Positions 1-11,767 of a stretch of 64,000 nucleotides of DNA are shown here, piece by piece. The position numbers and the translations under genes are program-made. Source of the stretch: Paraphysomonas bandaiensis (Eukaryota > Chrysophyceae). The notes under the pieces are model-generated. The model was not told where the DNA came from. It made no database searches and was given only the letters and a program-made list of their open reading frames with translations. Where the stretch lies: NCBI GenBank assembly GCA_965644295.1, contig CBFFRP010000405.1:124001-188000 (forward strand). The letters are read 5' to 3'. Within the stretch, counting starts at the first letter, position 1; each line of letters starts with the position of its first letter.

Positions 1-1973
1 CTGCGTCATGGTTTTTCTAATCCCCTTGTGAGCAACACTGCATCATCTGTTCCCTCGGGGTCGGTTCTCTCCCACCCCCTTTCCAAGACAATGGACCCCG
101 GGCTCGTAATTGTGTCTATTGCAGTCATATGTGCAGTGGTAAGATGGTGATTAATTTATAGCACTGGGGTACTTATAGTATTGTGCAGTTAGATCGCAAA
201 GACATGAGTCGCAGCATCAGTGAAGAATCGATTCGTCTGGTGATAGAGGAAGCAGTAAGGCACCTCGTTGACCCTCGTTTATCTAGTGTAGAAGCGGCTG
301 GTGATGAGATCGACCTCGCGCGGCAGCTCTCTAGTGGACTCACGGCAGTTGTTTTGAAAGTTGTGAAGAGCCCCTACATAAAGCAAGGTTGTTTGTTTGA
401 CGCGGTCTGTGGTCGTCCTGATTTTTTGTAGGAACGGTTATGTGTGCTATAATCAACAACCTTATGCTCTGCATTGAAGACAAGCCTCACTCGGTATGTG
501 AACTACTAGTACGAGACAATGTTACCTCATCCATTACTCAGCGCCCATTGCCGTCGGGTTGCACTCGCCCTCTTTCCCGCCTTCTGCTGAAGGTATCGAT
601 TGTCGTACCTATGTAAACTCTATTGCTGTCTATTAATCTGCTCGTAGCTATTGGATGCTGAAGCCGGCCGAGGTGCAGATGCCGCCTTCCGCATGCCTAA
701 CGTGGATTGCATGCGTTTGGTTTCCGTCTTAAATACCTTTTTTAACGAGCACCCGGCCTCACCGCCGCAAGATGAGACGCCCTATTGCTGTGCGAAAACC
801 GTTCTCGCTGAGGTAAGTTGATATCGCGTCATCCCAATGAAACAGTCACTGTAATATTTCCAGATGATTAAGGCTCTGGGCATCTTGGAGGTATTACGTA
901 TTACGAAAATCCTTAAGATTCCCCCCACGTCATTCCTACGTCGGTACTGAGTCTACCTTTCCACTTTAGCTTTGGTTGATTGTTTTCAGGCTAATCGACC
1001 GAATAGATGTGGACTCCAATTGTGGCCGCGGATTGCCTGAGTCTTCTGTGGCCCCGGATTTAAGCGCCAAGATTGTAGCTATCGTCGACAGAATTAATCA
1101 CGTATGTCCTTGAATCATCACCATAGTTGACGATATAAATTTTGCTTTTGCAGTCTCGTGATAAGATGGCTCCCATTCGTGATCTTCATCAACTGGCGAA
1201 GGTAACTTACGATGACGATGCCTGTAATGTCTTGACGGATGTGTAATAGGCCCATCCTGAAATAGTTGTCGCCCACTACTTGCGACACTTATCTTCCACA
1301 TTCCAGAACTATGTTATGGATGCGCTGGCTAAGCTAGGTATAATGCACTGTCGTGAAGCTGACACCTCTTACGGTACGCAGATGATCCACATCAACAGTC
1401 GGCGTCGGATACAGAGGGTTTGGTTTCTGAACTACCTGCACCACCTCGAAAGCCAGTTTCGGCTGCTGTCGAGCCACCAAGTGCTCCTAATTCTGCTGCT
1501 GTCCCGGCGGAAGGTGGTGCCTCCGAAGCACTGCGTATTTTGGAGGGACTTAAGTCACGACCGCGCAACATTAGAAGCGGCTCAACGTTTCATGGTGCCG
1601 GAAACTTGGACGCTGATAACAGTGACTTGGTTTCTGTGGGCAGTATGTCGAGCAGGTTTATGGAAATTCTATGTGGAAAGTAAAACTGATTTCTATACAT
1701 TCCAGATCTTCATCGGTGAATCGCGCTATTATTCAGGACAAAATTAAGGGTACACTGAGCTCTTTGTCTGCCTCCCTGTCTCTCGACCCTACACCTGGCT
1801 CTCCATTAGCTGTTGGTACGTTCAATATTTTTTGTAACCATTGTAATAACCCGATATCAGCTTCATCTGGTGCTGTGAGTAACTCTGAAGGGGATTTAGC
1901 GGCCCGTCTGCAACGCCTCAAAAAAATGGACAGCTCACGGTCTCGCGAGACTTTCACTCACGATAATTTGTAA
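1..1973 (+). CDS. XMAP215/Dis1/ch-TOG family microtubule-associated protein, C-terminal part (5' end outside the window)
   Basis: The gene enters from the left edge. I read 12 exons: <1-138, 189-387, 432-493, 542-592, 648-812, 864-890, 970-1101, 1154-1201, 1250-1337, 1382-1655, 1706-1815 and 1861-1973, all with GT-AG introns of 43-79 bases that keep one frame to the stop. The product has the helical C-terminal region of CKAP5/XMAP215: an acidic helix followed by LTAVVLKVV, the block NVDCMRLVSVLNTFF, then RDLHQLAKAHPEIVVAHYL (the segment that in CKAP5 reads like LAELYEYKKKYSDAD). A Ser/Pro-rich linker follows, and the last residues, AARLQRLKKM, match the family's terminal coiled-coil motif. 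These proteins bind tubulin through N-terminal TOG domains, which would lie outside the window, and speed microtubule growth. Family call is by remembered similarity of motif order; exon 7's acceptor (position 969) is the least certain junction. Confidence 0.75.
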
Positions 1974-2331
1974 TTCCCTTATGATCTATTCATGGAGTAA
2001 TTGAGATTTTTTCTCGCTCGCTTGCGACCGGTCGAGGAAAGCATTTTTATGGAAGCTTCGTAGATGTTGCGGGGCATGTTTTGATTAATGGAATTGTGTT
2101 CGGAGTGTAGGGGTTAAGTATTTTTAAAAAGAATGATACTTATGATTTTACGTCGAGGTAATGAACTACTTGCACATATGATAGCGTGATTTTTTTAGTT
2201 TGCACATCAAATCAGATTTGTCGCACGATATTTCCCCGACTTCGGTGGGCTGTTTTGGCACTTTCGTAGATATTCATTCAATGTTAAACTGAATGAGTCA
2301 CTGTGCATTTTTAAATGTATCTAGTATCAAG

Positions 2332-2480
2332 CAGGACTGCGTAACAACTAATTGGCGCAGGTTATTGTCAAGTATAGATGCAATTAATACGTGCTGCCCC
2401 AATTAATTGTCAATTATAGTTGCAATTATTAGTTGCTGTCTCAATTTCAATTATTGCAATTAAATTATTTAGTACTAAAA
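2332..2480 (+). repeat. Degenerate hAT-like terminal sequence
   Basis: CAGGACTGCGTAACAACTAA at 2332 resembles the terminal inverted repeat of the element at 40934-42158 (AGGGCTGCGTAACAATTAAT) with three changes, and it is followed by the same kind of CAATTAATTG-rich subterminal sequence. No opposite end or target duplication was found, so it is probably a decayed remnant. Confidence 0.45.
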
Positions 2481-2612
2481 TACACTAGCTGCCAATCTAG
2501 CTACTACGCTACCACAACTGTCATTTCATTCCAGAGGCGACGATTCATGCGTAAAAACATAAGTAGCTCTTAAATGTTGAGGAGTCAAGCTCTTGCACAA
2601 TCCTGTCTTAAC

Positions 2613-3560
2613 TGTTGAGTTTTGCCGTTGGAGCAATTAAAAGCTGTAATTCTGCCCGTCAGTTATGTCTCGCGATGTGAGGATTCAATCTACATAGTAT
2701 CCGTCAATTATGTCTTGCGATGTGAAGATTCAATGTACAGCTCATGAGGTCTTGTGTGGTAAGCGTACGGGTGTTGACTAGTGTGTCCACCCTGGGTGAG
2801 GTAAACCTTTATGATGAGGAGATTGTCAATCTGTGTGATGACAGTGACTGTTGTAATAACTAACATAATATGTCTAATTATAGAGAGACCAAGGCATAAT
2901 ATATGAGAAGTTTGTTAATTGCCTTGATTTGCTTCAGTGTGTAAAAGTAGCAGGCTGTGTCTGCTGGCATGCAGGAACTGGTGTGGCTTCGGGGGGTGTT
3001 GATCGAACTGGGACTTCGATTGTACGAATCCACTCCATTCTTCCTGACAGCCAGAGCGCACGTGACTTAGCGTTGAAGTTGAATGATGTGGTGTGATTGA
3101 TCTCAGTGACGAGGATAAGAAATCATACGTGCTGTTATCAGAGACAGAAGATCTTTCAGATGTGTTGTCTATGGTGAGACTTGCTGAAACGTCGGAGTCA
3201 TACGTCCACCGGTTTGTCCTATGAGGTTTTTGGTGGTTGCGTATCCGTCAGTTATGTCTCGTGATATGAAGAGTCTATCTACAGCTTTGAATTGAGAGGG
3301 AGTGTTGAGTTTTGCCGTTGGAGCAATTAAAAGCTGTAATTCTGCCCGTCAGTTATGTCTCGCGATGTGAGGATTCAATCTACATAGTATCCGTCAATTA
3401 TGTCTTGCGATGTGAAGATTCAATGTACAGCTCATGAGGTCTTGGTGGTTGCGTATCCGCCCGTCAGTTATGACTCGTGGTTTGACAATTCAATGTACAG
3501 CTTTGAATTGATAGGGAGTGTTGAGTTTTGCTGTTTGAGCAATTAAAAGCTGTAATTCTA
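2613..3560 (+). repeat. Cluster of direct repeats, including an exact 142-bp pair
   Basis: 2613-2754 and 3303-3444 are identical by eye (offset 690). Diverged partial units sit at about 3236-3300 and 3441-3560, sharing the phrases GCGTATCCG, CGTCAGTTATG, TACAGCTTTGAATTGA and GAGCAATTAAAAGCTGTAAT. The block looks like an old tandem repeat that recently duplicated one 690-bp segment. It has no clear coding capacity. Confidence 0.8.
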
Positions 3561-4836
3561 AGATATTGGAATTATGACGGTTACTGGAGAATACAGTAGT
3601 GATGAACTGTATTATGAGAAGTGATATCATGACGATGTAAGATCGTACTAGAAATGAGTGGTAGTGGAGACAACATGATATTGATGAATGATAAGAGACA
3701 TTGATTATAATTTATAATTCTCAGCTTTGAGTATAAGTTCTCTTCTGTTGTTAAGTTAATACTTCTCATATAATGTCAAACCTTGACATTAACAATCGAA
3801 CTCTATTGAACAACCTTTCAACATTATTGGACAGTGGTTGAAACAATTCCTATTCCTCCCGTATTGCACGAGCTTGGCATGCTCCTTTTTACTTGGCATT
3901 AGACTTAACTCGTCGGAACTAAACTCGAATGATCGCATATGACTACATAGAAGCAAGTAGCTGCCAATTATGGAAAATGTGGAGCCCCTTTTCCTAATAG
4001 GACAAATCTCTATTGCAGCCTCTTCATTATTATTATCATTTACTTTCTCTAATAATACTCGTACAATGACTTATGGTGCCAGTTTGTCGCTCATATCGCT
4101 AATTCAGTTAAATGAATTACTATGTGAGATAATTCTATGGATATTATAGTCAGTCACCAATCTTCGATTTTTATCCTAAGAATTGGATTTTTCAATAAAA
4201 ATGCCGTTTGTTAACTACTTTTTAGCATAAAAAGGTGGTTCTTTATATCAATTAATTGAAGCGAGCTGGAGTCAAAAATAATTGCAATTATGATTCGACG
4301 TCCCAATTTCAATTATTGATATTTCACACGGATTTAGAGATACACGTGAATCAATGAATCTCAATACAATAAAGTGCACATCGTATATCTTAAGATCATA
4401 ATGCATATTGTATATATATAATTTATTATGTCATAATTATTCTAAAACGAAAGCTGACAATGTATTAAATATTATTACGTATCCTTTTCATGAGTACTGA
4501 TCGTTACGACATCGACTATAACTTGCCCACTGAATTCTTAATTTAATCAACTGGAGTTCCGAAAACAAACTAGGTAGGCAAAGTTGAATGCACATCACGG
4601 ATAATCATTAATATCAAACTTACATATTCAAACTACATACTACGTCAACTAAAATACCACCAATATATATTTCCTTCGGAAACTGTAATATAAGAGAATA
4701 TAAACTATCACGGGCTCAACCAAAAGTACACCAAAATAAATTTAACACAAATTGGGTCATTGTACACAAATTTGAATAATAATAACGCACTGCTGTGCAT
4801 CAACTACGAAGCTTACTATATCTTGAAAACGACGAA

Positions 4837-6200
4837 TTACAAGGAGTCTCTGTAAATCGATCTTGTCATGTTCGCCGGATTCACGAAACTCTCAAATCCC
4901 CATAGCTCAACATCTGATATCTTAAAGGGAAGCCTATGTGGAGTCAGACGAGGGTTTCCGAAAGTGTCGCATGGGTTGGTTTCACCATATTCGAAGTCCG
5001 GATCTAGGACGAAGCCAAATTGTCCTCCTCCTCCTCCCATTGCTATCTGGGACTGATTACTCCACATAAAGAAATAATTTTCGAATTTCCAGTCGAATAC
5101 TTCCACATCATCTGTATCGGGTAGTGCCTTGAAAAGAAAGCACTCTCCACCACCGTAAAACATGTGCTTACGCTGCGGTCGCCAAGTCTCCGATCCAAAG
5201 CCCCCGAACACACTCCCATCCTCTGCTCGCACCACCAGAAGGCTGTATTTGTGACCGACAGCACTCTGGTAAAAAGAGTTCAGATCAGCACCATGCAACA
5301 GCAGAGAGTAGAGAGGGCGCCAGGAGTCATGCTGTATAGAAGGGGGAAACCGCCGGGCCAGAGCCCCCACCTGACGGTTGCTGAGAATACTACTGTTAGC
5401 GCTCTGCACCTGAACTGAGGGACGGGGATGCAGTTGGTTCACTGTGGAATGTAAAACGAATGGAGGTGAGCAAGATAACTCCACGTCAGCATACTGCTCG
5501 TAGTCGCCGTCGGACTCTGTTTCTGCATCTGAGTACTCATAAGCAAGGTCCCGACATGTACTACGACGTCTCGGAAATATGTGAATCTCATCCTCCAGAT
5601 TAAGCTTATCGCTTCTCATCTTGTCGCTAAGGTTGGGATCACTTATGGCTTTGTAGCGAAACGATGACATACTGTTCAAAGCGCGGACAGGGGGAGCAGC
5701 AGGTGCACACGCAACTGACGTAGCGTCAACAACAATGTCGGGTTTGCATGGCGTTGCACTAACAGGGACCGAAACAGGTTGTGATATTTTATTCATATTA
5801 CTCGTCATTGATGGAGTAGACGCGCGGAGTCTCTCCATCTCCTTAAATGAGGAATTTTTATGACAGTCTGCGAGCATCTTGAAGGGCTTCTCTGCTGTCT
5901 CTGTGTTTGCCTTAAGGCGAATTTCCTGAAACTGAAATCAGCAATCTGACAGCGATCTGATTGGCTGCTACATATACACTCTACAGCATACACTGCACCC
6001 ACCTGCCCGACATAGATGTCATTCTTCCCGTATAAATGATTGTATTTCTTCAGTCGAGCGACTGATATGTTGAATTTAATGGATATTCCTGCGAGAGAGT
6101 CTCCTTCTTGTACGATATACATGCTATTGATACGTGTATGGGTGGAGTCCCCTGCCTCTGCTGTATCTCGGAGAGGATGATCAGTCTCAAGCACCATCAC
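4837..6200 (-). CDS. LysM and TLDc domain protein (OXR1-like)
   Basis: Two exons: 6200-6003 and 5931-4837 (or 5925, using the second CAG six bases on), about 430 residues. The N-terminus carries a LysM-like domain at about residues 27-66 (YIVQEGDSLAGISIKFNIS... then YNHLYG), as in animal OXR1/NCOA7. A long Ser-rich, acidic linker follows, then a C-terminal TLDc domain from about residue 245: PLYSLLLHGADLNSFY, GHKYSLLVVRAEDGSVFGGF, the glycine-run segment GGGGGQFGFVLD and DVELWGFESF. TLDc proteins protect against oxidative damage and several bind the V-ATPase. In this window there is no signal peptide or membrane span, so the protein should be cytosolic or organelle-surface. A second in-frame Met follows the first, so the exact start is uncertain. 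Upstream DNA up to 6600 contains a GTATAC-rich block that may be its promoter. Confidence 0.85.
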
Positions 6201-7011
6201 TCACACGCTCACTCTATAGGCCGGCGACAACTATAACTAACAGGTTCAAGTACTACAGTATTATTCTAGCAGGCAGGTGAGGGGGACAGGCGCGGGTCTG
6301 GAGGTGCTTGGAGTTCACTGGTGTCTGGTTCTGGTGTCTGGACTGGGACGCAAGGAACACAAAATTTCGTCAAGAGATCAGTATATATATTCGTATACCA
6401 CTATACGCGGTATACATACACATCCTACCAGTCAGAGCGCAGTGTACCACATACATACCTGCTGTAAGCACCAGATGGTACTGTATATCCAACTACACCA
6501 GGGTGTACCGCTGCATGTGGACCTATGTACAGTGTGCGTATACACTACCCTATACACTATATACAGCAGTATCTATGTACACCAGTAGCATAGGAACCGT
6601 TGGTGTGTTTTGTTTCTGTTTTTGTTGGGTGAAAGTTTGTCCACAGCAAAAACAAGTCAACTGCTATGTCTGGATGTACTGCTGCTGTGGTATGGTGTAC
6701 TCCATATACTGTTTCAGTGGTGCGGAACATAAGCCGGCTGATTCCATACAATGATAGCTACAATTCTACGAAACGAATAATAAGTACGCTACATGGCAAT
6801 GTGTCTATAGGAAGGCGTTAGTGTTGATTGAGGAGCAGAGTACTGGAAGTTCTGTGTTCCATATCTGTATGATTGTGACTCCAGTCGGCTGTGCTCATTG
6901 ACTTCATTCCATTTTATAACTTCTAGTAACGGCGAGATAGTACCTATGACCAGTATAAATATATTCGACTTTGTTAACATTAGATCATAATCGCTATTTA
7001 ATTAATTTGAA
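6201..7011. promoter_or_regulatory. Divergent intergenic region with GTATAC-rich palindromes
   Basis: Lies between the start of the TLDc gene (-) and the start of the membrane-protein gene (+). Around 6392-6418 and 6538-6570 it carries TATACCACTATACGCGGTAT and related TATAC strings of the kind found near several other gene starts here. The open frames in this stretch look like chance. A promoter role is inferred from position only. Confidence 0.4.
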
Positions 7012-7920
7012 ATGGATATAAGTGATCGTTTCAGTAATACAGATATGGACTCTAGTTCCAGGTCCATGTTGCCAGTACATTGTACTAATGGTGTTGAAAG
7101 CAGGGAAAATGCTGTAATTTGTCGCCGAGGTGCTTTTCAATTCCTTCCTGTTTTATGTTCTAATGATTTGGTGCACGGTTCGTGGTGGTTTTTCTGGGGT
7201 TCTGTATTTGCAACCATTGTGCCTGTGGTCCCACTTCTGGACGATTATATTGTTGTAATGCCTGACCACGATGACACGTTACATGCATTCAATTATGATA
7301 TCACATGGTACTTTATGTTGGTGTCTGGTATCTTCTTTACCCTAGGATCTCTTGCCTTTGTACGTGCATTTGAGGAACCCCCCTTGTTCCCTGTATTTCG
7401 TTGGGTTCATGTGGGCACTGATGAGCTACTGGGAGCGTGGCTGTTTTTTTTCGGTACTCTTCCTTCGGTTCCACTGTGTGGAGTATTTGTATGGTGGTAT
7501 CCCTTTCAGCTCTCTTACTGCGGTGCTTTAGTAGCCTCTGTTATTTTCGTTATTGGTGCCTTTTTGTTCGTATTGGCCTGCTATCCCTCAAACAAGGTAA
7601 ATTATATTGATTGTCTGTTCTATGAACTACTGATATATTGATTGTAGACCAATGCATGCAACTTACAACCGATATTTATCTACATTTTTGGTCGCCGTCG
7701 GTGGATTGATAAGCATATATGTAATGATTGGTTGGCGGGAACGTGGTTCTTTTTTTACGCGACTCTGGCCTGGGTGGTAGGCTCCATATACTACCTAATG
7801 CGGAGTGTAGACCTGAATAATATGGAGGAGCTACTCATTTGGACCCTTTCATTTACAGACTCTGTATTCTATCTCATAGGGTCTGTGTATTATGTCGCAG
7901 GCATGTATATGATGGTATAA
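7012..7920 (+). CDS. Predicted multi-span membrane protein, family not recognised
   Basis: Exon 1 is 7012-7596, intron 7597-7647, exon 2 7648-7920 if it ends at the first stop; about 285 residues. After a polar N-terminus there are about seven hydrophobic segments rich in Phe, Trp, Tyr and Val, for example HGSWWFFWGSVFATIVPVV, TWYFMLVSGIFFTLGSLAFV, LLGAWLFFFGTLPSVPLCGV, LSYCGALVASVIFVIGAFLF, and in exon 2 WLAGTWFFFYATLAWVVGSI and SVFYLIGSVYYVAGMYMM. The pattern of a Trp-Phe-Phe motif opening three of the segments suggests internal duplication. No catalytic or transport motif is visible. A third exon from 7950, joined through a GC-AG intron whose donor follows position 7890, would add a Pro/Thr-rich cytoplasmic tail ending at 8178; that is possible but unproven. 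Confidence 0.65.
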
Positions 7921-8178
7921 TCCCATTTACTCTGATCTGTCCTCTTAGGATCGTACCCTGCCTCGACTGTGAAGCTTATGATGCACACACACGTCACTGC
8001 CTCTAGCCCTCTTCCTTCTCCGATGGACACTGAAGCCCCTTCTCCCCCTCCAACCCCTACGCTGCAAACACCGCCGTCTGCGTTGGCGAATGAGAGAACT
8101 GAAATTGTCACACCAGTAACGGTTCACATGACCCGCCGACGATATGAATCCCTAGATAGTCCTATGCCGAGTGAATGA

Positions 8179-8801
8179 TTCCTGAGCGGACATGTCTAAT
8201 GTCAGGTCTCAACTAAATATATGCAGTGGTGATTCTTAGATGTCGCAAGTAGACCACACAACAGTGTCTATAATTGCAGTAGCTGATGTTTTCGTTCATC
8301 GAAGTGTATCTTGTACAGTACAGTGGTTATTCGTAGGTTTAACAACCTAAAGTTTATTTTATATCGACATTGCCTTCAAGGTGGATAACTATGATGGCAA
8401 GCGTAGTGTCTGGGTGCCTTTTAGTACTTAGTATACCATATAATAAAATAGCATGACATCTGCGACAAACTCGTATCTGCACAAATCAAATCATGTTGTA
8501 CAGCATCACCTTTGTCCTCCTGCCAAAGAACGGAGGATCCTTACAAGCAGTAGATGGAGCATGATATATTACCTTGAAAACCTCAAATTTAGTTAGTATT
8601 AGTATTGATGTATACTTAGTAAGAATTATAAACAAAGTTATGAATAATCGTAATGTTGTATTCTACATAATTTAAAATCTAACCCCCCCGTTAGCAAATT
8701 TAGTGGTGTATCTATATAGTTTTTAAGAAAGTAAGTGTAAATGAGTAATACGTATGATTCAAACACATTGCTTGATGCTTGATGTATGAGTGATATCATT
8801 C
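8179..8801. other. AT-rich spacer, nothing recognised
   Basis: Between the membrane-protein gene and the retrotransposon cluster. No open frame or repeat from the other families was recognised. Confidence 0.5.
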
Positions 8802-8832
8802 TTTATAAACAATAAACACATAATCACCATAT
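8802..8832 (+). repeat. 31-bp target-site duplication, left copy
   Basis: Starts TTTATAAACAATAAACACAT and is identical to 10681-10711. The pair brackets the two nested retrotransposon copies and is best explained as the target duplication of the first insertion (copy 2). Confidence 0.7.
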
Positions 8833-9740
8833 ATGAAAGTCTGATTATTACATGAGTACGGTTGCGTACAGAAACTAGTTTATGTCTATAGACTAGCTAA
8901 TAACTAGATTTGCTATATACTACTAGTGGCGGGCAACCGTCTCGGGACTGCTTGTGCATCGCTGCGAGCACCATGGTGCAACCGTCCCTTGTAGTGAGGT
9001 TAGTCGGGGGGTCTACCTTTGGGCAATGTGTCTGGCGGGCCTGTGCCATGGATTATGTGGGGGGTGGGTGAGGCGAGTTGTATATGAGAGTGCAAGTCGG
9101 TGGTGGAGATGGTGCTGGTTGTTGAGGTGGGGTTTCGGCTACAAGTAAGGAGAAGTTGTTTCCGGAGTGGTTGCGCTTGCCTCTGTCGGGTCTGGGCTCT
9201 TGCAGAGAGTGTAGTTCGTGGGGTGGATGTCGCCTGGAGTAGCTGGAGTACTTTTGGTGTCGGGTGGGTATCCTGGGGCTGGCGGGGCTTTGCGTGTGTC
9301 GGGACCGGTGTCGCCGGTGCCGTGTCTACGTTGTGGTGTCTGTGTCCCCTATTGCGAAGCATGCGGAGCCCTCCATCATATAGGGGGAGTAGGATAGAGG
9401 CGATGGATTTTTCTAGGGCGTGGAATTGATGTTCGAGCAGTGAGCTGGATATGTGGCGTCCGAATGCGTCGGCCATTTGTGTGGCAGTAATGTGGCCGGT
9501 CCAGTAGCGCTCAACCTGGGGGGTGGCTGGGTTCCATGCGGCTTTGGCTAGTTTGGTTATGGCGGTGTAAAACCAGGGATGGGGGAGCGTGCGTGTGCGA
9601 AGTTTGTCAAGCTTATTGTGGTGTGCTTGGTGGACATCTTCACGTATATGAATGATGTCAGGATGAGTGCAGGTGAGAAGCATGTGCGCCATGTTGTCTG
9701 TGGGGTGTGCACAATCTGTGCATGTGGAAGCCGTTGTGCG
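8833..9740 (-). mobile_element. 5'-truncated LINE-like retrotransposon, copy 1
   Basis: Minus-strand reading from 9740 starts directly in the zinc motif that follows reverse transcriptase in many non-LTR elements: CTDC, eight residues, HMLLTC (C-x2-C-x8-H-x4-C), then a C-terminal region with AAWNPATPQVERYWTG and a terminal PKGRPPD at about 9000. The catalytic reverse transcriptase itself is missing, the usual result of 5' truncation. The 3' untranslated tail (8999-8833) has two potential hairpins (GCACCATGGTGC and GCTTGTGCATCGCTGCGAGC region) and ends in the shared AGACTTTCATAT motif. It is flanked on the left by 8802-8832 and on the right by a 13-bp copy of the same target (9741-9753). Confidence 0.7.
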
Positions 9741-9753
9741 ATAATCACCATAT
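9741..9753 (+). repeat. 13-bp partial target duplication between the two retrotransposon copies
   Basis: ATAATCACCATAT repeats the last 13 bases of the 31-bp sequences at 8802-8832 and 10681-10711. It fits insertion of copy 1 inside the left duplication made earlier by copy 2. Confidence 0.6.
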
Positions 9754-10680
9754 TGAATGTCTTTTTATTTAGCAATAGGCGTTAAAAACTCGTTCCGATA
9801 TAGTGGCTAGTTGAATACTAGATCTACTAGTTAGACCTCTACCCATAACTAATCAGCACAAATTCTATTATCCTACTATTTAACGCTACAGAAGCTGCTT
9901 GTGCGTCGCCGCAAGCACCAAGGTGCAACCACTTCCGTTCTTGATGTTGTGTGTGAGTTCGCCCTGCTCGTGTGTCTGAGGACTCACTATTGCGTGTTGC
10001 CCGGGGGTCTCCCCTTGGGATAAGGTTCCGCCTGGCTCTGAGGTACCGGGTTCTGTATTAAGGTCCTGAGTGTACCGAGCACTAGATGTGTGTACTGAGA
10101 TGTTGATGGTGTGGTGGAATGTGGCGGTGTCACCATGCACCGTCTGGGCGTTGGGCATAGGAGGAGTTGCCGGAGACGTCGTCGCCGTTGTCTAGGGCCT
10201 GTTGGTTTTATACGGTCCGGTGCTATGGTCCTTTGTGTACGGTTGATAAGGTTTATAGGTGCGGTGGGCGGTGTTCCAGTCTCGGTTCTTCTGTGGATTC
10301 CTAGTAATCTTAGCACCCTTGGGCGTTTCCGTTTCTGTCTGTGTTTTGGACTCGGCCGCGGTAGTAGCCTTGGGGGACCTTTCCGTAGGGTCACGTATCT
10401 TCTACTTCGATCTTGGATCATGAGCTTTCCTGCAGCGAAAAGCGGTAGAAGTAATTTTATGATCGCTGATTCGATGCTGCGCAGTCCTTGGGATGTCAGT
10501 GACTCATGGATGTGATCTCCAAAAACCATTTCAAGCTGTGTAGTTGTGATGGTACCCGTCCAGAATCGCTCCACCTGTGGCACGGAAGGGTTCCAGGCCC
10601 TGCTGGAGAGTCGCTGGAGTACAGTGGTGGTCCATTGGGGTAGTTCCGGATTTCTCATTTCTTCTAGAAGCGCGTTTTTG
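9754..10680 (-). mobile_element. 5'-truncated LINE-like retrotransposon, copy 2
   Basis: Reading the minus strand, the element-specific frame runs from about 10680 to the stop near 9987 and contains SSRAWNPSVPQVERFWTG, clearly paralogous to AAWNPATPQVERYWTG of copy 1, then a basic, proline-rich end ...PKGRPPGNTQ. Only the end of the element's protein remains. The tail (9986-9754) carries the hairpin pair GCACCTTGGTGC and GCTTGCGGCGACGCACAAGC, then AACGCCTATTGCTAAATAAA and AGACATTCAATAT. It is flanked at the 5' side by the 31-bp duplication 10681-10711. Copy 1 and copy 2 differ widely, so they belong to different subfamilies. Confidence 0.7.
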
Positions 10681-10711
10681 TTTATAAACAATAAACACAT
10701 AATCACCATAT
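10681..10711 (+). repeat. 31-bp target-site duplication, right copy
   Basis: Identical to 8802-8832 and placed exactly where copy 2 is truncated at its 5' end. Confidence 0.7.
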
Positions 10712-11383
10712 CGTTCATTCAGATCATTGAAATTGCTACATGAATATTGCCTCATATCTGTAATCACTTTGACATTAGACTCTAAACCCTTCTGTAAAAA
10801 TCAAAGTATTTTGAATTAAATAAAAATATTTTACACAGGTGTAAACAACAAGTTATGTTTTGGTGGTATCTCTGACAAAACTCTCTCGCCTATTTACGTC
10901 ATACTTCTAATAATCTGTCATCTTAAATATCCTGTGTTGATTTGAGTGAAAGCATCCATTCCAACTACTTGCTAATATCTAGGTACTGTATTCACCCTTA
11001 CTATCACCACAAATGATAGTGTTCGTATATTCAGTGTAAGGGGTAAACCCCGTTACACATTAATCAAACGCAGGTTAAAAATACCCAAAATAATTCATTT
11101 ACTGAAACAGGCAGAGTTCCGCTAGTTACTACCTATTTGACCAATTTAGTACTGAAAAAGATTGCAGGAGCACCCTTATCAAACGCAGTATTGTACACCT
11201 GCTCATTAAAACAAAGCACTGTTATGTAAGGTAAGAAAACTTCTTAAGAAACATTATTCGTTATATATAGTAGTGTAAGGTATAGCATCCATCCGTCTCG
11301 AGATATGGCGTTCTGTGTTCTTCAGGATGTCCTTCGCTCCGTAAAAAAAGTATCCAACAGAAGATCCACCAAAGGGATGGCAT
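10712..11383. other. AT-rich spacer, nothing recognised
   Basis: No open frame of note. The phrase CAAACGCAG appears twice (about 11067 and 11177), too short to interpret. Confidence 0.5.
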
Positions 11384-11720
11384 CTATGCCAATGCAATGA
11401 TCTTTTCCCTACAATGAGACTTCGTATTCTCCATATCTTCCTCCGAGTCAGAGGGGCTATGATCGTCAGATGCTGGAGGTTGTTCCCGCTGCCTCCGATA
11501 GGAGTATAGCCGCTCTACTCTATCAGAGACGCTGGATTCCTTACTTGAGCCCGAGAGTGAGAGCGTTTGTTGTTTGCACCCTCTTGAAATCAGGTCAAAC
11601 TCTCTTCCGCCCCTATTGCCATAGCACAAGTCCTTATGGATATAGCAAGGGGGTGATGTCGATCGATGATAATAGGCTGATGGGATATAGAAACACGTAG
11701 TTTTCTGTAAAATGCGGATT
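11384..11720 (-). CDS. Possible small hypothetical protein or exon
   Basis: The minus-strand frame ends at 11384 with a Ser/Glu/Asp-rich stretch, KESSVSDRVERLYSYRRQRE then PPASDDHSPSDSEEDMEN. This polar composition is more gene-like than the AT-rich flanks, and the frame stays open for more than 330 bases. The 5' part (toward 11830) looks like noise, so the start is unknown and may lie in another exon. No family recognised. Confidence 0.3.
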
Positions 11721-11767
11721 TTATGCCACAGTATGTTCCGCTGCCTTGAACTGTGCAGCAGTATTAT

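Larger units (their letters stand above)
1974..4836. other. Gene-free, repeat-bearing intergenic region
   Basis: AT-rich and without a convincing gene. It holds a lone degenerate hAT-like end (2332-2354), AATTAATTG-rich sequence to about 2480 and again near 4255-4320, and the direct-repeat block at 2613-3560. A 45-codon open stretch near 3090-3225 has no recognisable family. Confidence 0.6.

Noticed and set aside
3090-3225. 45-codon acidic open stretch (VIDLSDEDKK...)
   Set aside because: No start, no splice partners and no family; lies inside a repeat block.
9100-10515. Plus-strand frames rich in Cys, Arg, Trp and Val across the LINE copies
   Set aside because: They are antisense shadows of the GC-rich retrotransposon coding remnants read on the minus strand.
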